Positions 17,019 to 26,085 of a stretch of 64,000 bases of DNA are shown piece after piece. Where the stretch lies: assembly GCA_964624475.1 (NCBI GenBank), contig CAZUYC010000001.1, forward strand, positions 1-64,000, read 5' to 3'. Each line of letters opens with the position of its first letter. The stretch's first letter is position 1. Position numbers and translations under genes: made by a program. The notes beneath the pieces are model-generated. The model saw only the letters and a list, made by a program, of their open reading frames with translations, had not been told where the DNA came from and made no database searches. The stretch comes from CAZUYC01 sp964624475. GTDB lineage: Bacteria > Myxococcota_A > UBA9160 > SMWR01.

Positions 17019-17450
17019 CTAGCGCCCGAGCGCCGGAAACGGCTCGAGCAGCCCCGCGAGCTCGGGTCGCACGAACCAGGTGTTGCCGCCCGGCCGGACC
17101 CAGCGCTGGCGCTCCTCGATGCGCTGCTCCTGCAATGAGGCGAGCGAGTAGGCGCGGTAGGTGACGCGCACGGTCGCCGACTCGCGGTCCTCGCCGTAGT
17201 CGATCCGGCCGATCTCGAACTCGGTGATGCGGATGGTCTCGAAGGCCGGCTGCTGGCCCAGGAACTCCTCGCGGAGCGCCGGCTCCACGAACTCGCTCGC
17301 GGCGTCGAGGTTCCCCCAGCGCACCTGCTGCGTGTAGCGGAGCTGCGCCTCGGCCAGGGCGCGCTCGCGGCCCAGCGGATCGCCGAACGCGGTGCAGCCG
17401 AGGCCCGCCCCGAGCAGCGGCAGGAGGAGGCCGAGAAGGCGCCGGGTCAT
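17019..17450 (-). CDS. Putative lipoprotein, NTF2-like body
   Basis: 143-residue lipoprotein with a clear lipobox (LLGAGLGC). The body (QLRYTQQVRWGNLDAASEFV, then ITEFEIGRIDYGEDRESATV and RVTYRAYSLAS) alternates one helix pair with long strands, as in small NTF2-like proteins; this is a fold-level guess. The stop codon sits one base before the GTG of the receiver-PilZ gene, so it is the first gene of a three-gene operon. Confidence 0.65.
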   Translation of the reverse strand: MTRRLLGLLLPLLGAGLGCTAFGDPLGRERALAEAQLRYTQQVRWGNLDAASEFVEPALREEFLGQQPAFETIRITEFEIGRIDYGEDRESATVRVTYRAYSLASLQEQRIEERQRWVRPGGNTWFVRPELAGLLEPFPALGR

Positions 17451-17611
17451 CGATTCCCTCCGCGACGGCGACCGGCAGGCGGACGCGCAGGCCGCGGTCC
17501 CGTCTCTGCTTTCGATCGGCACGGCGGCTCCCGGCGTTGAGCGCGGCGTGGTATGTTGCCGGGACCGGGGGTGGAACTCCGCGGATTCGAAGGGATTTCC
17601 GAATCGGCCTC

Positions 17612-18565
17612 GTGCTCGGCATCGACATCGGCGGGAGCAAGGTCGCGCTCGCGCTCGGCGACGCGCAGGGCCGCCTGCGAGCGCGGATGCGCCGCGCGAC
17701 CGAGCCGAGCGGCGATGCGCAGGCCGACCTCGCCCGCATCGCCTCCGACGCGCGGCGGCTGCTCTCCGAGGCGGGCGTGGCCGCCTCCGAGCTCGCCGCC
17801 GTCGGCGTCTCCGCGCCCGGGCCGATCGACCCGGCGCGCGGCGAGATCGTGCACCCGCCGAACCTCCCCGGCTGGGGCACGGTGCCGATTCGCGCGCTGC
17901 TCCACGAGGCGCTCGGCGCGCCGGTCCACATCGAGAACGACGCCAACGCCGCCGCCCTCGCCGAGTGGCGCTACGGCGCGGGGCGCGGCTTCGAGGACCT
18001 CGTCTACCTGACGATGTCGACGGGCGTCGGCGGCGGCCTCGTGCTCGGCGGCCGACTGCACGCGGGAATCCGCGGCAACGCGGGCGAGATCGGGCACATG
18101 CCCGTGGAGTGGGACGGCGAGCCCTGCGCCTGCGGGCTGCGGGGCTGCCTCGAGGCCTACGTCGGAGGCGCGGCCTGGACGCGCCGGCTGCGCCGGATCG
18201 CGCCGCAGCCGGGGCGGGTGGCGGAGCTCGCCGGCGGACGCGAGCGCGCCACCCCGCGCGAGCTCGTCGCAGCCGCGCGCGAGGGCGACGCCTTCGCGCT
18301 CGCCGAGATGGCGCGCTGGAACGAGTACCTGGCCCGCGGCATCGCCGCCCTGGTCTTCGTGCTCGCGCCGCAGGCCGTGATCCTCGGGACGATCGCCAGC
18401 GCTGCCGGCGAGCAGCTCTGCTTCGCCCCGCTGCGCGAGCGCGTGGCCGCGCGCGTCTGGCCGCTGCTCGGCCGCGGGCTCGCGATCCTCCCCTCGGGCC
18501 TCGGCGATTCGCTCCCCGACCACGCCGGCCTCGCCATCGCCCTTCACTCCCTCGCGCGAGGCTGA
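17612..18565 (+). CDS. ROK-family sugar kinase (glucokinase-like)
   Basis: 317 residues. ATP-binding phosphate-1 motif LGIDIGGSKVALALGD at the N-terminus; catalytic base in HIENDANAAALAEW; phosphate-2 STGVGGGLVL; and the ROK zinc site GHMPVEW followed by CACGLRGCLEAY (CxCGxxGCxE). These fit an ATP-dependent glucokinase or related hexose kinase in the cytosol. GTG at 17612 is preferred because the ATP-binding strand begins at once; its ribosome site is weak. Its 3' end overlaps the convergent chemoreceptor gene by 22 bases. Confidence 0.85.
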   Translation: MLGIDIGGSKVALALGDAQGRLRARMRRATEPSGDAQADLARIASDARRLLSEAGVAASELAAVGVSAPGPIDPARGEIVHPPNLPGWGTVPIRALLHEALGAPVHIENDANAAALAEWRYGAGRGFEDLVYLTMSTGVGGGLVLGGRLHAGIRGNAGEIGHMPVEWDGEPCACGLRGCLEAYVGGAAWTRRLRRIAPQPGRVAELAGGRERATPRELVAAAREGDAFALAEMARWNEYLARGIAALVFVLAPQAVILGTIASAAGEQLCFAPLRERVAARVWPLLGRGLAILPSGLGDSLPDHAGLAIALHSLARG

Positions 18566-20202
18566 GGCGCGGCGGCGGCGCGGAGCTCGTCGATCGCGGC
18601 GGCGAGCTGGGGCAGGCGGGCGCTGCCTGCCTGGGCGTTGCGGAGGATCGCGGCGACGGTCCCGGCCACCTCCGCGCTCGCGCGCTCGTGTGCGGACGTA
18701 TCCCGCTGGATCGCGCGGATCATCTCGGTGATCGATTCGACGTGGGTCTGGATGTAGCGCCCCGAGGCGCGCTGCTCCTCGGTCGCGGCGCTCATCTGCC
18801 GGCACATCTCGACGGCGAGGACGGCGTTGCGCAGCAGCTGCTCGGCGGCCGCCGACTGCTCGCTCATGGCGTGCGAGATCTGGTGGACGTGCTCCGAGGT
18901 GCGGCGCGCCGCCTCGGCCACGTGCTTCGAGTTGCGGGCCTGCTCGTCGGCGGCGCGCGCGATCCCCGCGACGCGGTCGCTCGCGTCGCTCGCCGAGCTG
19001 CGGATCGCCTCGAGGGCCTCGCCGGCGCGCCGCGAGCGCGCGACGCCCTGCTCGACGGCCTCGATGCCCTTCGCCATCGCAGCCATCGCGGCGCGCGACT
19101 GCGCCTCGATCGCGTGGATCCGCTGCTCGATCTCGCCGGTGCTCTGCGTGGTGCGCCGCGCCAGGGTCTTGACCTGGTCGGCGACCACCGCGAAGGCCTT
19201 GCCGTGCTCGCCGGCCTGCGCGGCGATGATCGCGGCGTTGAGCGAGAGCAGGTTGGTCTCGTCGGTGATGTCGCCGATCGCGGTCGCGATCTCGCCGATC
19301 TCGCCGATCCGCTGCGCGAGCCCCTCGAGGGCCGCGCGGGCCTCGCTCGTGAGTTGGCGGATCGTCTCGATGCCCTCGACCGTCGCTCCGACGGCGCGCG
19401 ACCCCTCCTCGGCGCTCTGGCTCACGCGCTGGGTCAGGTCCGAGGCGCCGCGGACGTGGAGGCCGACCTCCTGGAGGGCGCGGTCCATCTCGGACATGCT
19501 GGCCGCCGTCTCCTCGGCCATCTGCTGCACGGAGTCGCCGTTCTCGGCCGCGAGGCGGATGCTCTGGCCCATCTGGTGGATCGAGGTCGTCGACGACTCG
19601 ACCGTCTCCTGGAGCCGGGCCGCGCCGCGCGCCACCTGGTCGACGGCGGTGGCGAGCTCGAGCACGGAGGAGGCGCAGCTCTCGTTCGAGCGCGCGAGCT
19701 GCTCGACCTCGTGGTAGATGCTGCGGATCGAGGCGTTGATGTGCGCCTGGAGCGACGCGGTCTCCTCGACCCCGGCCTCCTGCTCGGCGGCGCTGCACTG
19801 TGTCAGCGCGAGCGCTGCGCCGAGCTGGTCGGCAACGGCGGCGAGGCGCGCGCCGCGCGCGGCGTCGCGCTCGGCGGCGGCGCGCGCGAACACGCAGGTG
19901 CGCGCGATCGCTTTGGCGAGCCCGGCGAGCTCGGCGGGCCCGGCGGTCTGCGGCGGAGGCCCGCCCTGGCCGCGGGCCAGGGAGTCGAGCGCGGCCTCGA
20001 GCTCCGTGATGCGCGCCGCGCGGGCCTGCGCCGGCCCGAGCGCGGCGAAGCCCGCGGCGGCGGCCGCGAGGGCGAGCAGCGCGAGCGCCGCCGGCCAGCC
20101 GGCGCCCGCGGCGCAAACGGCGAGCGCCGCCCCGCCCGAGAGGGCGCTCGCTGCCGCGTGCAGGCCGGCCCGCGCGGACCCCGTTCCGGACGCCACCGAC
20201 AC
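18544..20202 (-). CDS. Methyl-accepting chemotaxis-type signalling protein
   Basis: 552 residues. Residues ~15-55 form two closely spaced hydrophobic segments with no periplasmic sensor between them. The rest is a long helical coiled coil ending with an MCP signalling domain whose hairpin tip reads DITDETNLLSLNAAIIAAQ then GEHGKAFAVVADQVKTLARR. The canonical tip has NLLALNAAIEAARAGE, so the E-to-I and R-to-Q changes are unusual. No HAMP domain is obvious. Likely senses a cytoplasmic or membrane signal and acts on a CheA-type kinase. Confidence 0.85.
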   Translation of the reverse strand: MSVASGTGSARAGLHAAASALSGGAALAVCAAGAGWPAALALLALAAAAAGFAALGPAQARAARITELEAALDSLARGQGGPPPQTAGPAELAGLAKAIARTCVFARAAAERDAARGARLAAVADQLGAALALTQCSAAEQEAGVEETASLQAHINASIRSIYHEVEQLARSNESCASSVLELATAVDQVARGAARLQETVESSTTSIHQMGQSIRLAAENGDSVQQMAEETAASMSEMDRALQEVGLHVRGASDLTQRVSQSAEEGSRAVGATVEGIETIRQLTSEARAALEGLAQRIGEIGEIATAIGDITDETNLLSLNAAIIAAQAGEHGKAFAVVADQVKTLARRTTQSTGEIEQRIHAIEAQSRAAMAAMAKGIEAVEQGVARSRRAGEALEAIRSSASDASDRVAGIARAADEQARNSKHVAEAARRTSEHVHQISHAMSEQSAAAEQLLRNAVLAVEMCRQMSAATEEQRASGRYIQTHVESITEMIRAIQRDTSAHERASAEVAGTVAAILRNAQAGSARLPQLAAAIDELRAAAAPQPRARE

Positions 20203-20272
20203 CCCTCCCGTGATGGTCCCGGATCCGGGATCGGCCCCGCCCGGCGTTGCCTTGAGCCGGTCTCGGCTGCGG

Positions 20273-21406
20273 CTAGTTCGCCGGCGCCTCGAGCACGCCG
20301 GCGAGCTCGCGGCGAAGCCGATCGAAGCGGCCGGCCGCGAGGGCCTCGCGCGCCTCCTCGAGCAGGCGCAGCGTGAAGCGCAGGTTGTGGATCGACGCGA
20401 GCCGCGCGCCGAGCGCCTCGTTGACCTGGAGCAGGTGGCGCAGGTAGGCGCGCGAATGGCCGCGGCAGGCCGTGCAGTCGCAGGCGGGGTCGGGCGGGGA
20501 GGGGTCGTCGCGGAAGCGGGCGTTGCGCAGGCGCACGAGCCCGCCGCGGGTGAAGAGGAGCCCGTGCCGGCCGTTGCGCGTCGGGAGCACGCAGTCGAAG
20601 AGGTCGACGCCGGCCGCGACGCCGTCCAGCAGATCGAGCGGCCGCCCGAGGCCCATCAGGTAGCGGGGCGCCTCCGGCGGGAGTTCCTCGTGGACCGCCG
20701 CCACGAGATCCGCGCGCCGCGCCCGGGACTCGCCGAGTCCGAGGCCGCCGTGGGCGTGGCCGTCGAAGCCGAGGCCGGCCGTCGCGCGCGCGCTCGCGCG
20801 CCGCAGCGCCTCCGAGCTTCCTCCCTGGACGATCCCGAAGAGGGCCTGGTCGGGCCGGGTGTGGGCCCGCCGCGAGCGCTCCGCCCAGCGCAGCGTGCGC
20901 TCGGCCGCCGCCCGCGCGCGCGCGTGGCCCGCGGCCTCGGGCTCGGGCAGCGGGCGGCACTCGTCGAGCACCATCGCCACGTCCGCGCCGAGGGCTTCCT
21001 GGACCGCCACGGCCCGCTCCGGGCTCAGGAAGCGGCGCCTCCCGTCGACCGGCGAGCGGAAGGTCACGCCCTCCTCCTCGATCTCGAGCAGCTCGGCGAG
21101 CGAGGTGAGCTGGAAGCCGCCGCTGTCGGTGAGCCAGGGGCCGCGCCAGCCGGTGAAGGCGTGGAGCCCGCCGAGCGCCGCGACCACCTCCTCGCCGGGC
21201 CGCTCGTGCAGGTGGTAGGTGTTCGCGAGCAGCATCTGCGCCCCCGCGCTCGCGAGCTCGCCGGGGGCGATCCCGCGCACAGCCCCGTAGGTCGCGACGG
21301 GCAGGAAGGCGGGCGTCGCGACGCTGCCGTGCGGCGTCTCGAGGCTCCCGCCGCGGGCGGAGCCGTCGCGGGCCGTGACCCGGAAGGCGAACCCGGGCCG
21401 CGTCAT
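20273..21406 (-). CDS. tgt: tRNA-guanine transglycosylase
   Basis: 377 residues, usual length. Exchanges guanine at position 34 of GUN tRNAs for preQ1 in queuosine synthesis. Asp94 in LTDSGGFQ, substrate loop GIVQGG, nucleophile Asp271 in FDCVLPTRNGRHG, and zinc ligands Cys309, Cys311, Cys314 and His340. The normal GGLAVGE is GGLGLGE here. It follows queA by 25 bases in the same direction, the common queA-tgt arrangement. Confidence 0.95.
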   Translation of the reverse strand: MTRPGFAFRVTARDGSARGGSLETPHGSVATPAFLPVATYGAVRGIAPGELASAGAQMLLANTYHLHERPGEEVVAALGGLHAFTGWRGPWLTDSGGFQLTSLAELLEIEEEGVTFRSPVDGRRRFLSPERAVAVQEALGADVAMVLDECRPLPEPEAAGHARARAAAERTLRWAERSRRAHTRPDQALFGIVQGGSSEALRRASARATAGLGFDGHAHGGLGLGESRARRADLVAAVHEELPPEAPRYLMGLGRPLDLLDGVAAGVDLFDCVLPTRNGRHGLLFTRGGLVRLRNARFRDDPSPPDPACDCTACRGHSRAYLRHLLQVNEALGARLASIHNLRFTLRLLEEAREALAAGRFDRLRRELAGVLEAPAN

Positions 21407-21431
21407 CTAGCGCCCTGGTGAGACATGCGGG

Positions 21432-22460
21432 CTAGACGAGGAGCATCGCATCGCCGTAGGAGTAGAAGCGGTAGCCCTGGCGCACCGCCTCGGCGTAGGC
21501 GGCGAGGATGCGCTCGCGGCCGGCGAAGGCCGCGACGAGGAGCAGGAGCGACGAGCGCGGGAGGTGGAAGTTCGTGAGCAGCGCGTCGACCGCGCGGAAG
21601 TGCGCGCCCGGCGCGAGCAGGAGCTCGGTCTCGCCGGCGCCGGCCGCGACGCTCCCGTCCTCGCGGGCACGGGTCTCGAGCACGCGTGCCGCGGTCGTGC
21701 CGACGGCGACGATGCGCCCGCCGCGCGCGCGCGCCTGCGCCACGGCGCGCGCGGTCGCCTCGGGCAGCGCGTAGGACTCGGCGTGCAGGCGCCCGCGCGC
21801 GAGGTCCGCCTCGCGCAGCGGCCGGAAGGTGCCCGGACCGACGTGGAGCACGACCTCGGCCGCCTCGACCCCGTGCGCGGCGAGCTCGGCCAGCAGCCGC
21901 TCGCTCAGGTGGAGGCCCGCGGTCGGCGCGGCGACCGAGCCCGGGACGCGCGCGAAGACCGTCTGGTAACGCTCGGCATCCCCGGGCTCCACGGCCTCGC
22001 GCCGGATATAGGGCGGGAGCGGTGTCTCGCCGGCGGCGTACGGGTCCTCCCCGGGAGCGAAGGCGAGCACGACCTCGCCCTCGCGGCCGAGCTCGGCGAT
22101 CTCGGCCTCGCGCACCACCGCCTCGCGCGCGAAGCGGAGCTTGCGGCCGATGCGCGGGTGGCCCCCGCTGCGCAGCAGCGCCCGGTAGCGGCCCGGCGCA
22201 CCCGCCGGAGCGAGGAGCAGCGCCTCGGCGGCGCCGCCCGTGGCCTTGTGGCCGCGCAGCCGCGCCGGCAGCACGCGGGTCGCGTTGCGCACGAGCAGGT
22301 CGCCCGGGCGCAGCCACTGCGCGAGCCCCCGGACCGCGGCGTGGTGCAGCGCGCCGCTCGCGCGCTCGAGCACGAGCAGGCGCGCCCCGTCGCGCTCCGC
22401 GGTCGGATGCTGCGCGATCTGCGCGGGCGGGAGCTCGTAGTCGTAGTCGGCGAGGTTCAC
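21432..22460 (-). CDS. queA: S-adenosylmethionine:tRNA ribosyltransferase-isomerase
   Basis: 342 residues, full length. Transfers and isomerises the ribosyl group of SAM onto preQ1-tRNA to give epoxyqueuosine. Family blocks seen: MNLADYDYELPPAQIAQHP, LLVRNATRVLPARL, PTAGLHLSERLL, HVGPGTFRPL, VGTTAARVLE and TNFHLPRSSLL. Start is GTG at 22460. The 5' end sits against an intergenic repeat, and a degraded copy of its first codons recurs ~95 bases upstream. First gene of queA-tgt. Confidence 0.95.
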   Translation of the reverse strand: MNLADYDYELPPAQIAQHPTAERDGARLLVLERASGALHHAAVRGLAQWLRPGDLLVRNATRVLPARLRGHKATGGAAEALLLAPAGAPGRYRALLRSGGHPRIGRKLRFAREAVVREAEIAELGREGEVVLAFAPGEDPYAAGETPLPPYIRREAVEPGDAERYQTVFARVPGSVAAPTAGLHLSERLLAELAAHGVEAAEVVLHVGPGTFRPLREADLARGRLHAESYALPEATARAVAQARARGGRIVAVGTTAARVLETRAREDGSVAAGAGETELLLAPGAHFRAVDALLTNFHLPRSSLLLLVAAFAGRERILAAYAEAVRQGYRFYSYGDAMLLV

Positions 22461-22467
22461 TCTCCCG

Positions 22468-22536
22468 CACTCCGCTCGCCTGGGCCGAGCTCCACAGGAG
22501 CTCCGGCCCGCTGCGCGCCCGCTGCGCGGGCTTGCA
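22468..22536 (-). repeat. REP-like intergenic repeat, copy 1
   Basis: 69-nt element containing GGCCGAGCTCC-ACAG-GAGCTCCGGCC (an inverted repeat) followed by the hairpin GCCCGC-TGC-GCGGGC and the end TTGCA. The first 50 bases are identical to copy 3 at 39324. It lies directly upstream of queA. Confidence 0.75.
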
Positions 22537-22565
22537 CTACGCACGGGCGAGGTCCACGCTCCCGT

Positions 22566-22612
22566 GCTCCGCTCGCCTGCGGCTCGCTGCGCGCCCGCTG
22601 CGCGGGCTTGCA
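22566..22612 (-). repeat. REP-like intergenic repeat, copy 2
   Basis: Shorter copy that shares CTCCGCTCGCCTG, CGCTGCGCG, the hairpin GCCCGC-TGC-GCGGGC and TTGCA, ending at the stop codon of the GHL10 gene. The bases between copies 1 and 2 (22537-22565) include a mutated duplicate of the queA start region. Confidence 0.7.
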
Positions 22613-23950
22613 TCAGCGCGCACCCGGGACCTCGGGCCCTGGCCGCTCCGGCGGGGGGAAGCCGACCGCAGGGGCCGCGCCGGGCGCGGGGCTCCCGGCG
22701 AACGCGGCGGCGAGCGCGGCGCGCAGCGCCGGGGCGTCCGCGATCGAATCCCAGGAGAAGAGCGCGTCTCCGGCGGCGCCCGCCTCGCGGGCCGCACGCA
22801 GCTGCGCCACCGCCGCCTCGGGCCGCTTCGCGAAGAGCCAGACCCCGACGCCGAGCCAGAGCCGCTCGGCGCGCGCCACGTGGGCGAGCTCCGCCGCCTG
22901 GTAGCGGAAGAGACGCGGGTCGAGCGTGTAGGCCATCGGGACGGCGAGGTCGAGGATCTCCTCCTCGAGCCAGCGGCGCCAGTCCTGCCCGGCCGAGAGG
23001 TAGGCCCGGTCCGCGTAGGACCAGACGGCGGCCGAGAGGGAGACGCCCGGGCGCGCGGCGCGCGCGGCCTCGCCGATGCGCACGACGAGCTGCGTCACCC
23101 GATCGCGTCGCCACGCGTCCCAGGCATCCGCGTTGCCGAGGCGGTCGGGAGGGGAGGGCGGCTCGAGGCCCGTCTCGCGCCGGAAGCGCTCCCGCGTCGG
23201 TGCGCCGTGCCCGAGGTCGAGACCCACGCCGAAGCGCGAGCCGGGCGAGAAGGGCAGCACGTCCGGGTAGCGGATGTAGTCGAGGTGGAGGCCGTCGAGC
23301 GGGTAGCGGGCCAGCAGCTCGGCGAAGGTCGCGGCGAGCCACTCCGCCACGCCGGGTGCGGCCGGGTCGAGCCAGACGGCGGGGGTGCCCATGCGGTAGT
23401 AGCGCCGGTCGGGAGGCGGGACGTCGAGGTCCGGGTAGTCGAGCAGGGAGCGGCCCGCCTGGTCCACGAGCACCGCGTCGCGCCCGAGCTCGCGCAGGAT
23501 CGGGGCCTCCCGGCGATTGGAGAGCGAGAGCACGTTGACCCAGGCGTGGACGCGGAGCCCCGCGCCGTGCGCGGCGGCGAGCAGATCCGCCAGCGTGTCG
23601 CGGCCCGTGCGCGCGCGCAGCTCGCGGTAGGGCGTCGGGTCGGCCCGCGTGGAATCGAACCAGGCCCTGCCGCCGCGATAGACCTGGACGAAGAGATCCG
23701 TCGCGCCGAGCGCGCGCGCGTCCTCGAGCAGGCGCGGGATGCGCTCGGGGTGCTCGAGAACGCGCTGGCTGCCCTCGCACAGGACCCAGAGAGCGCGCGG
23801 ACGCGCGGCGGGGACGGCCTCCGGCGCCGCGGCGCGCGGCTCGGGCGAGGGCGGGGGGGAAGGCGTCTCCGACTCGCGGCTGCAGGCGGCGAGCAGGAGC
23901 GCCGCAGCGATCCGCGCGGCGGCGCTCGCTCTCTGCGGGTGCGGCGGCAA
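22613..23950 (-). CDS. GHL10-family glycoside hydrolase-like lipoprotein
   Basis: 445 residues. Signal peptide and lipobox (ALLLAAC) give a lipoprotein, followed by a proline-rich linker (to ~residue 50). The rest is a TIM-barrel of the glycosyl-hydrolase-like 10 family (DUF187): ALWVLCEGS, then ATDLFVQVYRGGRAWFDS, HAWVNVLSLSN, and the signature DGLHLDYIRYP with the putative catalytic Asp, then VPMAYTLD. Probably cleaves a cell-surface or peptidoglycan-linked glycan; substrate unknown. Same direction as queA-tgt, separated by the repeats; divergent from slt. Confidence 0.85.
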   Translation of the reverse strand: MPPHPQRASAAARIAAALLLAACSRESETPSPPPSPEPRAAAPEAVPAARPRALWVLCEGSQRVLEHPERIPRLLEDARALGATDLFVQVYRGGRAWFDSTRADPTPYRELRARTGRDTLADLLAAAHGAGLRVHAWVNVLSLSNRREAPILRELGRDAVLVDQAGRSLLDYPDLDVPPPDRRYYRMGTPAVWLDPAAPGVAEWLAATFAELLARYPLDGLHLDYIRYPDVLPFSPGSRFGVGLDLGHGAPTRERFRRETGLEPPSPPDRLGNADAWDAWRRDRVTQLVVRIGEAARAARPGVSLSAAVWSYADRAYLSAGQDWRRWLEEEILDLAVPMAYTLDPRLFRYQAAELAHVARAERLWLGVGVWLFAKRPEAAVAQLRAAREAGAAGDALFSWDSIADAPALRAALAAAFAGSPAPGAAPAVGFPPPERPGPEVPGAR

Positions 23951-24024
23951 GGCGCGCCAACCCTACCGGAGCAGGGCGCGCGCCACAACGCGATCCGCAG
24001 CTGGATTCGGCATACTCGGCGGCG

Positions 24025-26085
24025 ATGGGGATCGCGGGGAAGGGCGTCTTCTCGCGCGGTGCGCGTGGGCTGCGCGCCGCCGTGGGGGCGGCTCTGCTCG
24101 CGCTCGTCCCCGCCGCGGCCCAGGGCGCGACCGGCCCCGCGGCGGCGGACGACTCGTGGCAGCGACCCGGCGCGACGCTGCGCGCCGCGCTGGAGGCGCA
24201 GGCGCGCGGCGAGCTCGAGCGCGCGCTCGAGCTGCTCGCCGGCCTGCGCGAGCGCGCGCCGCTCGTCGCGGACTACGCCGATCTGCTGCGCATGCGCCTG
24301 CTCGTCGCATCGCAGCGCTTCGCGGAGGCGGCGGCCTTCGGCACGAGCTTCGAGCCGCCCGCAACGCCGGTCGAGGCCGAGCTGCGCGAGCTGCTCGGGC
24401 ACGCGCTCGCCGCGCAGGGCGACGAGCGCGCGGCGCGCGGCGCGTGGATCGCGGCCCTCGGCCGCACGGAGGACGCCGAGCGCCTGGCGGCGCTCCGGCT
24501 CGCGATCGCGCGCTCGGAGCTGCGCTCGGGCGACGAGCGGGGCGCGGCCGAGACCTTCCTCGAGATCTTCACGCGCCATCCGCACACGCCCGCCGACGCG
24601 GAGGCCCTCGCCGCTCTCGACGACCTCGAGCGGCGGCTCGGCCCCGTGCGCACGGCGCGGCCGCTGCGCCGCCGTGGCGATGCGCTCTTCGCCGAGCGCC
24701 GCAACGAGGAGGCGCTGGCGGCCTACGACGCCGCGCTCGCGGCCGGCGGGTCGAGCCCGCAGGAGCTCGTCCGCATGCGCCGCCAGCGCGCCCACACGCT
24801 CTTCCGGCTGCGCCGCTATCCCGAGGCCGTGCAGGCCTTCGACGCCTATCCCGCCCGGACGCCGGATCGGATCGAGCGCGCGCGGGCCGTGGCGCGCGCC
24901 GGCGACGTGCCGGGCGCCGTGCGCGCCCTCGAGGAGATCGCCGCGGGGGCGCGCGGCGCGAGCTCGGCGCAGGCGCAGCTGCTCGCCGCGCTGCTCCTCG
25001 ACGGCGAGGGCCAGAGCGAACGCGCGCGCCGACACTACGCCGCGCTCGCGCGCCAGGCGCCGCGCAGCCTGGAAGGCGCGGTGGCGTACTGGCAGCTCGG
25101 CTGGGAGGCGTACCGGTCGGGTCGCTACCGGGCGGCGGTCGGCTACTTCGAGAAGCTCGCCCCGCTCGAGCCCGACGAGGTGAGCCGCTTGCGGGCGCGC
25201 TACTGGAGCGCGCGCGCCGCCGCCAAGGCCGGCGACGGCGCCGCGGCGGCGGAGACCTTCGCCCGGATCGCGCGCGAGTATCCGCTCTCCTACTACGGCT
25301 GGCGGGCGAGCGCGCGGGTCGACGGCGCCGCCCCGGCGCGAGCCGCGCTCCCCACGGTCGAGGTCCCGCGCGGGCGCGCGCTCTTGACCCCGAGCGAGCT
25401 CGAGCGGCCGCGGATCCTGCTCGAAGCGGGCCTCGTCGCCGAGACGCGCCAGGAGCTCGATCGGCTCTTCGGCCGCGCGCGCGGACTCGAGGATCGCCTC
25501 GCGCTCGCGGAGCTCTACGCGGACGCCGGCGACTTCCACCGGCCGCAGCGCCTCGTGGTCGACGCCTACCAGGAAGCGCTGGCCCGCGCGCCGGCCGCGG
25601 CATCGCTCGACCTCTGGTGGCACGCGTGGCCCGCTCCCTTCCTCGACGAGGTGCGCGAGTCGACCGCGCGCCGCGCGCGCGTCGACCCGGCGCTCGTCTA
25701 CGCGATCATGCGCGAGGAGAGCGGCTATCGTCCGCAGGTGCTCTCGGTCACGGGGGCGCGCGGGCTGCTCCAGCTCATGCCCGAGACGGCGGAGAAGCTC
25801 GCGCGCGGCGAGGCGATGGCGGGGTTCGTCGCCGACGACCTCTTCGTCCCGCAGGTCAACATCGCGCTCGGCTCGGCCTACCTGGAGGAGCTGCTCGGCC
25901 TCTTCCCGGGCCGGGCCTCGGCGGCGATCGGGAGCTACAACGCGGGCCCGCACCGTGTCGCCGACTGGCTCGACGGCGACGCGGTGGAGGACGACGAGTG
26001 GGTCGAGGCGATCCCCTACGACCAGACGCGGGGATACGTGAAGCGGGTGCTGCGCAGCCTGCACGCGTACCGCGTGCTCTACTGA
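24025..26085 (+). CDS. slt: Soluble lytic murein transglycosylase
   Basis: 686 residues with signal peptide. Residues ~40-500 are TPR-like helical repeats forming the U-shaped ring of the Slt family. The C-terminal SLT lysozyme-like domain has catalytic Glu565 in IMREESGYRP, then VTGARGLLQLMPETAEKLA, and the IGSYNAGPHRV motif. Cleaves peptidoglycan in the periplasm to 1,6-anhydromuropeptides. A CATACT box lies only 9 bases before the ATG, so the message may be nearly leaderless. The downstream kinase gene overlaps its stop codon. Confidence 0.9.
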   Translation: MGIAGKGVFSRGARGLRAAVGAALLALVPAAAQGATGPAAADDSWQRPGATLRAALEAQARGELERALELLAGLRERAPLVADYADLLRMRLLVASQRFAEAAAFGTSFEPPATPVEAELRELLGHALAAQGDERAARGAWIAALGRTEDAERLAALRLAIARSELRSGDERGAAETFLEIFTRHPHTPADAEALAALDDLERRLGPVRTARPLRRRGDALFAERRNEEALAAYDAALAAGGSSPQELVRMRRQRAHTLFRLRRYPEAVQAFDAYPARTPDRIERARAVARAGDVPGAVRALEEIAAGARGASSAQAQLLAALLLDGEGQSERARRHYAALARQAPRSLEGAVAYWQLGWEAYRSGRYRAAVGYFEKLAPLEPDEVSRLRARYWSARAAAKAGDGAAAAETFARIAREYPLSYYGWRASARVDGAAPARAALPTVEVPRGRALLTPSELERPRILLEAGLVAETRQELDRLFGRARGLEDRLALAELYADAGDFHRPQRLVVDAYQEALARAPAAASLDLWWHAWPAPFLDEVRESTARRARVDPALVYAIMREESGYRPQVLSVTGARGLLQLMPETAEKLARGEAMAGFVADDLFVPQVNIALGSAYLEELLGLFPGRASAAIGSYNAGPHRVADWLDGDAVEDDEWVEAIPYDQTRGYVKRVLRSLHAYRVLY

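Noticed and set aside
22450..22620. Possible CRISPR array from repeated GC-rich units
   Set aside because: Only two imperfect units of unequal length, no regular spacers and no cas genes; copies elsewhere in the window fit a REP-like family.
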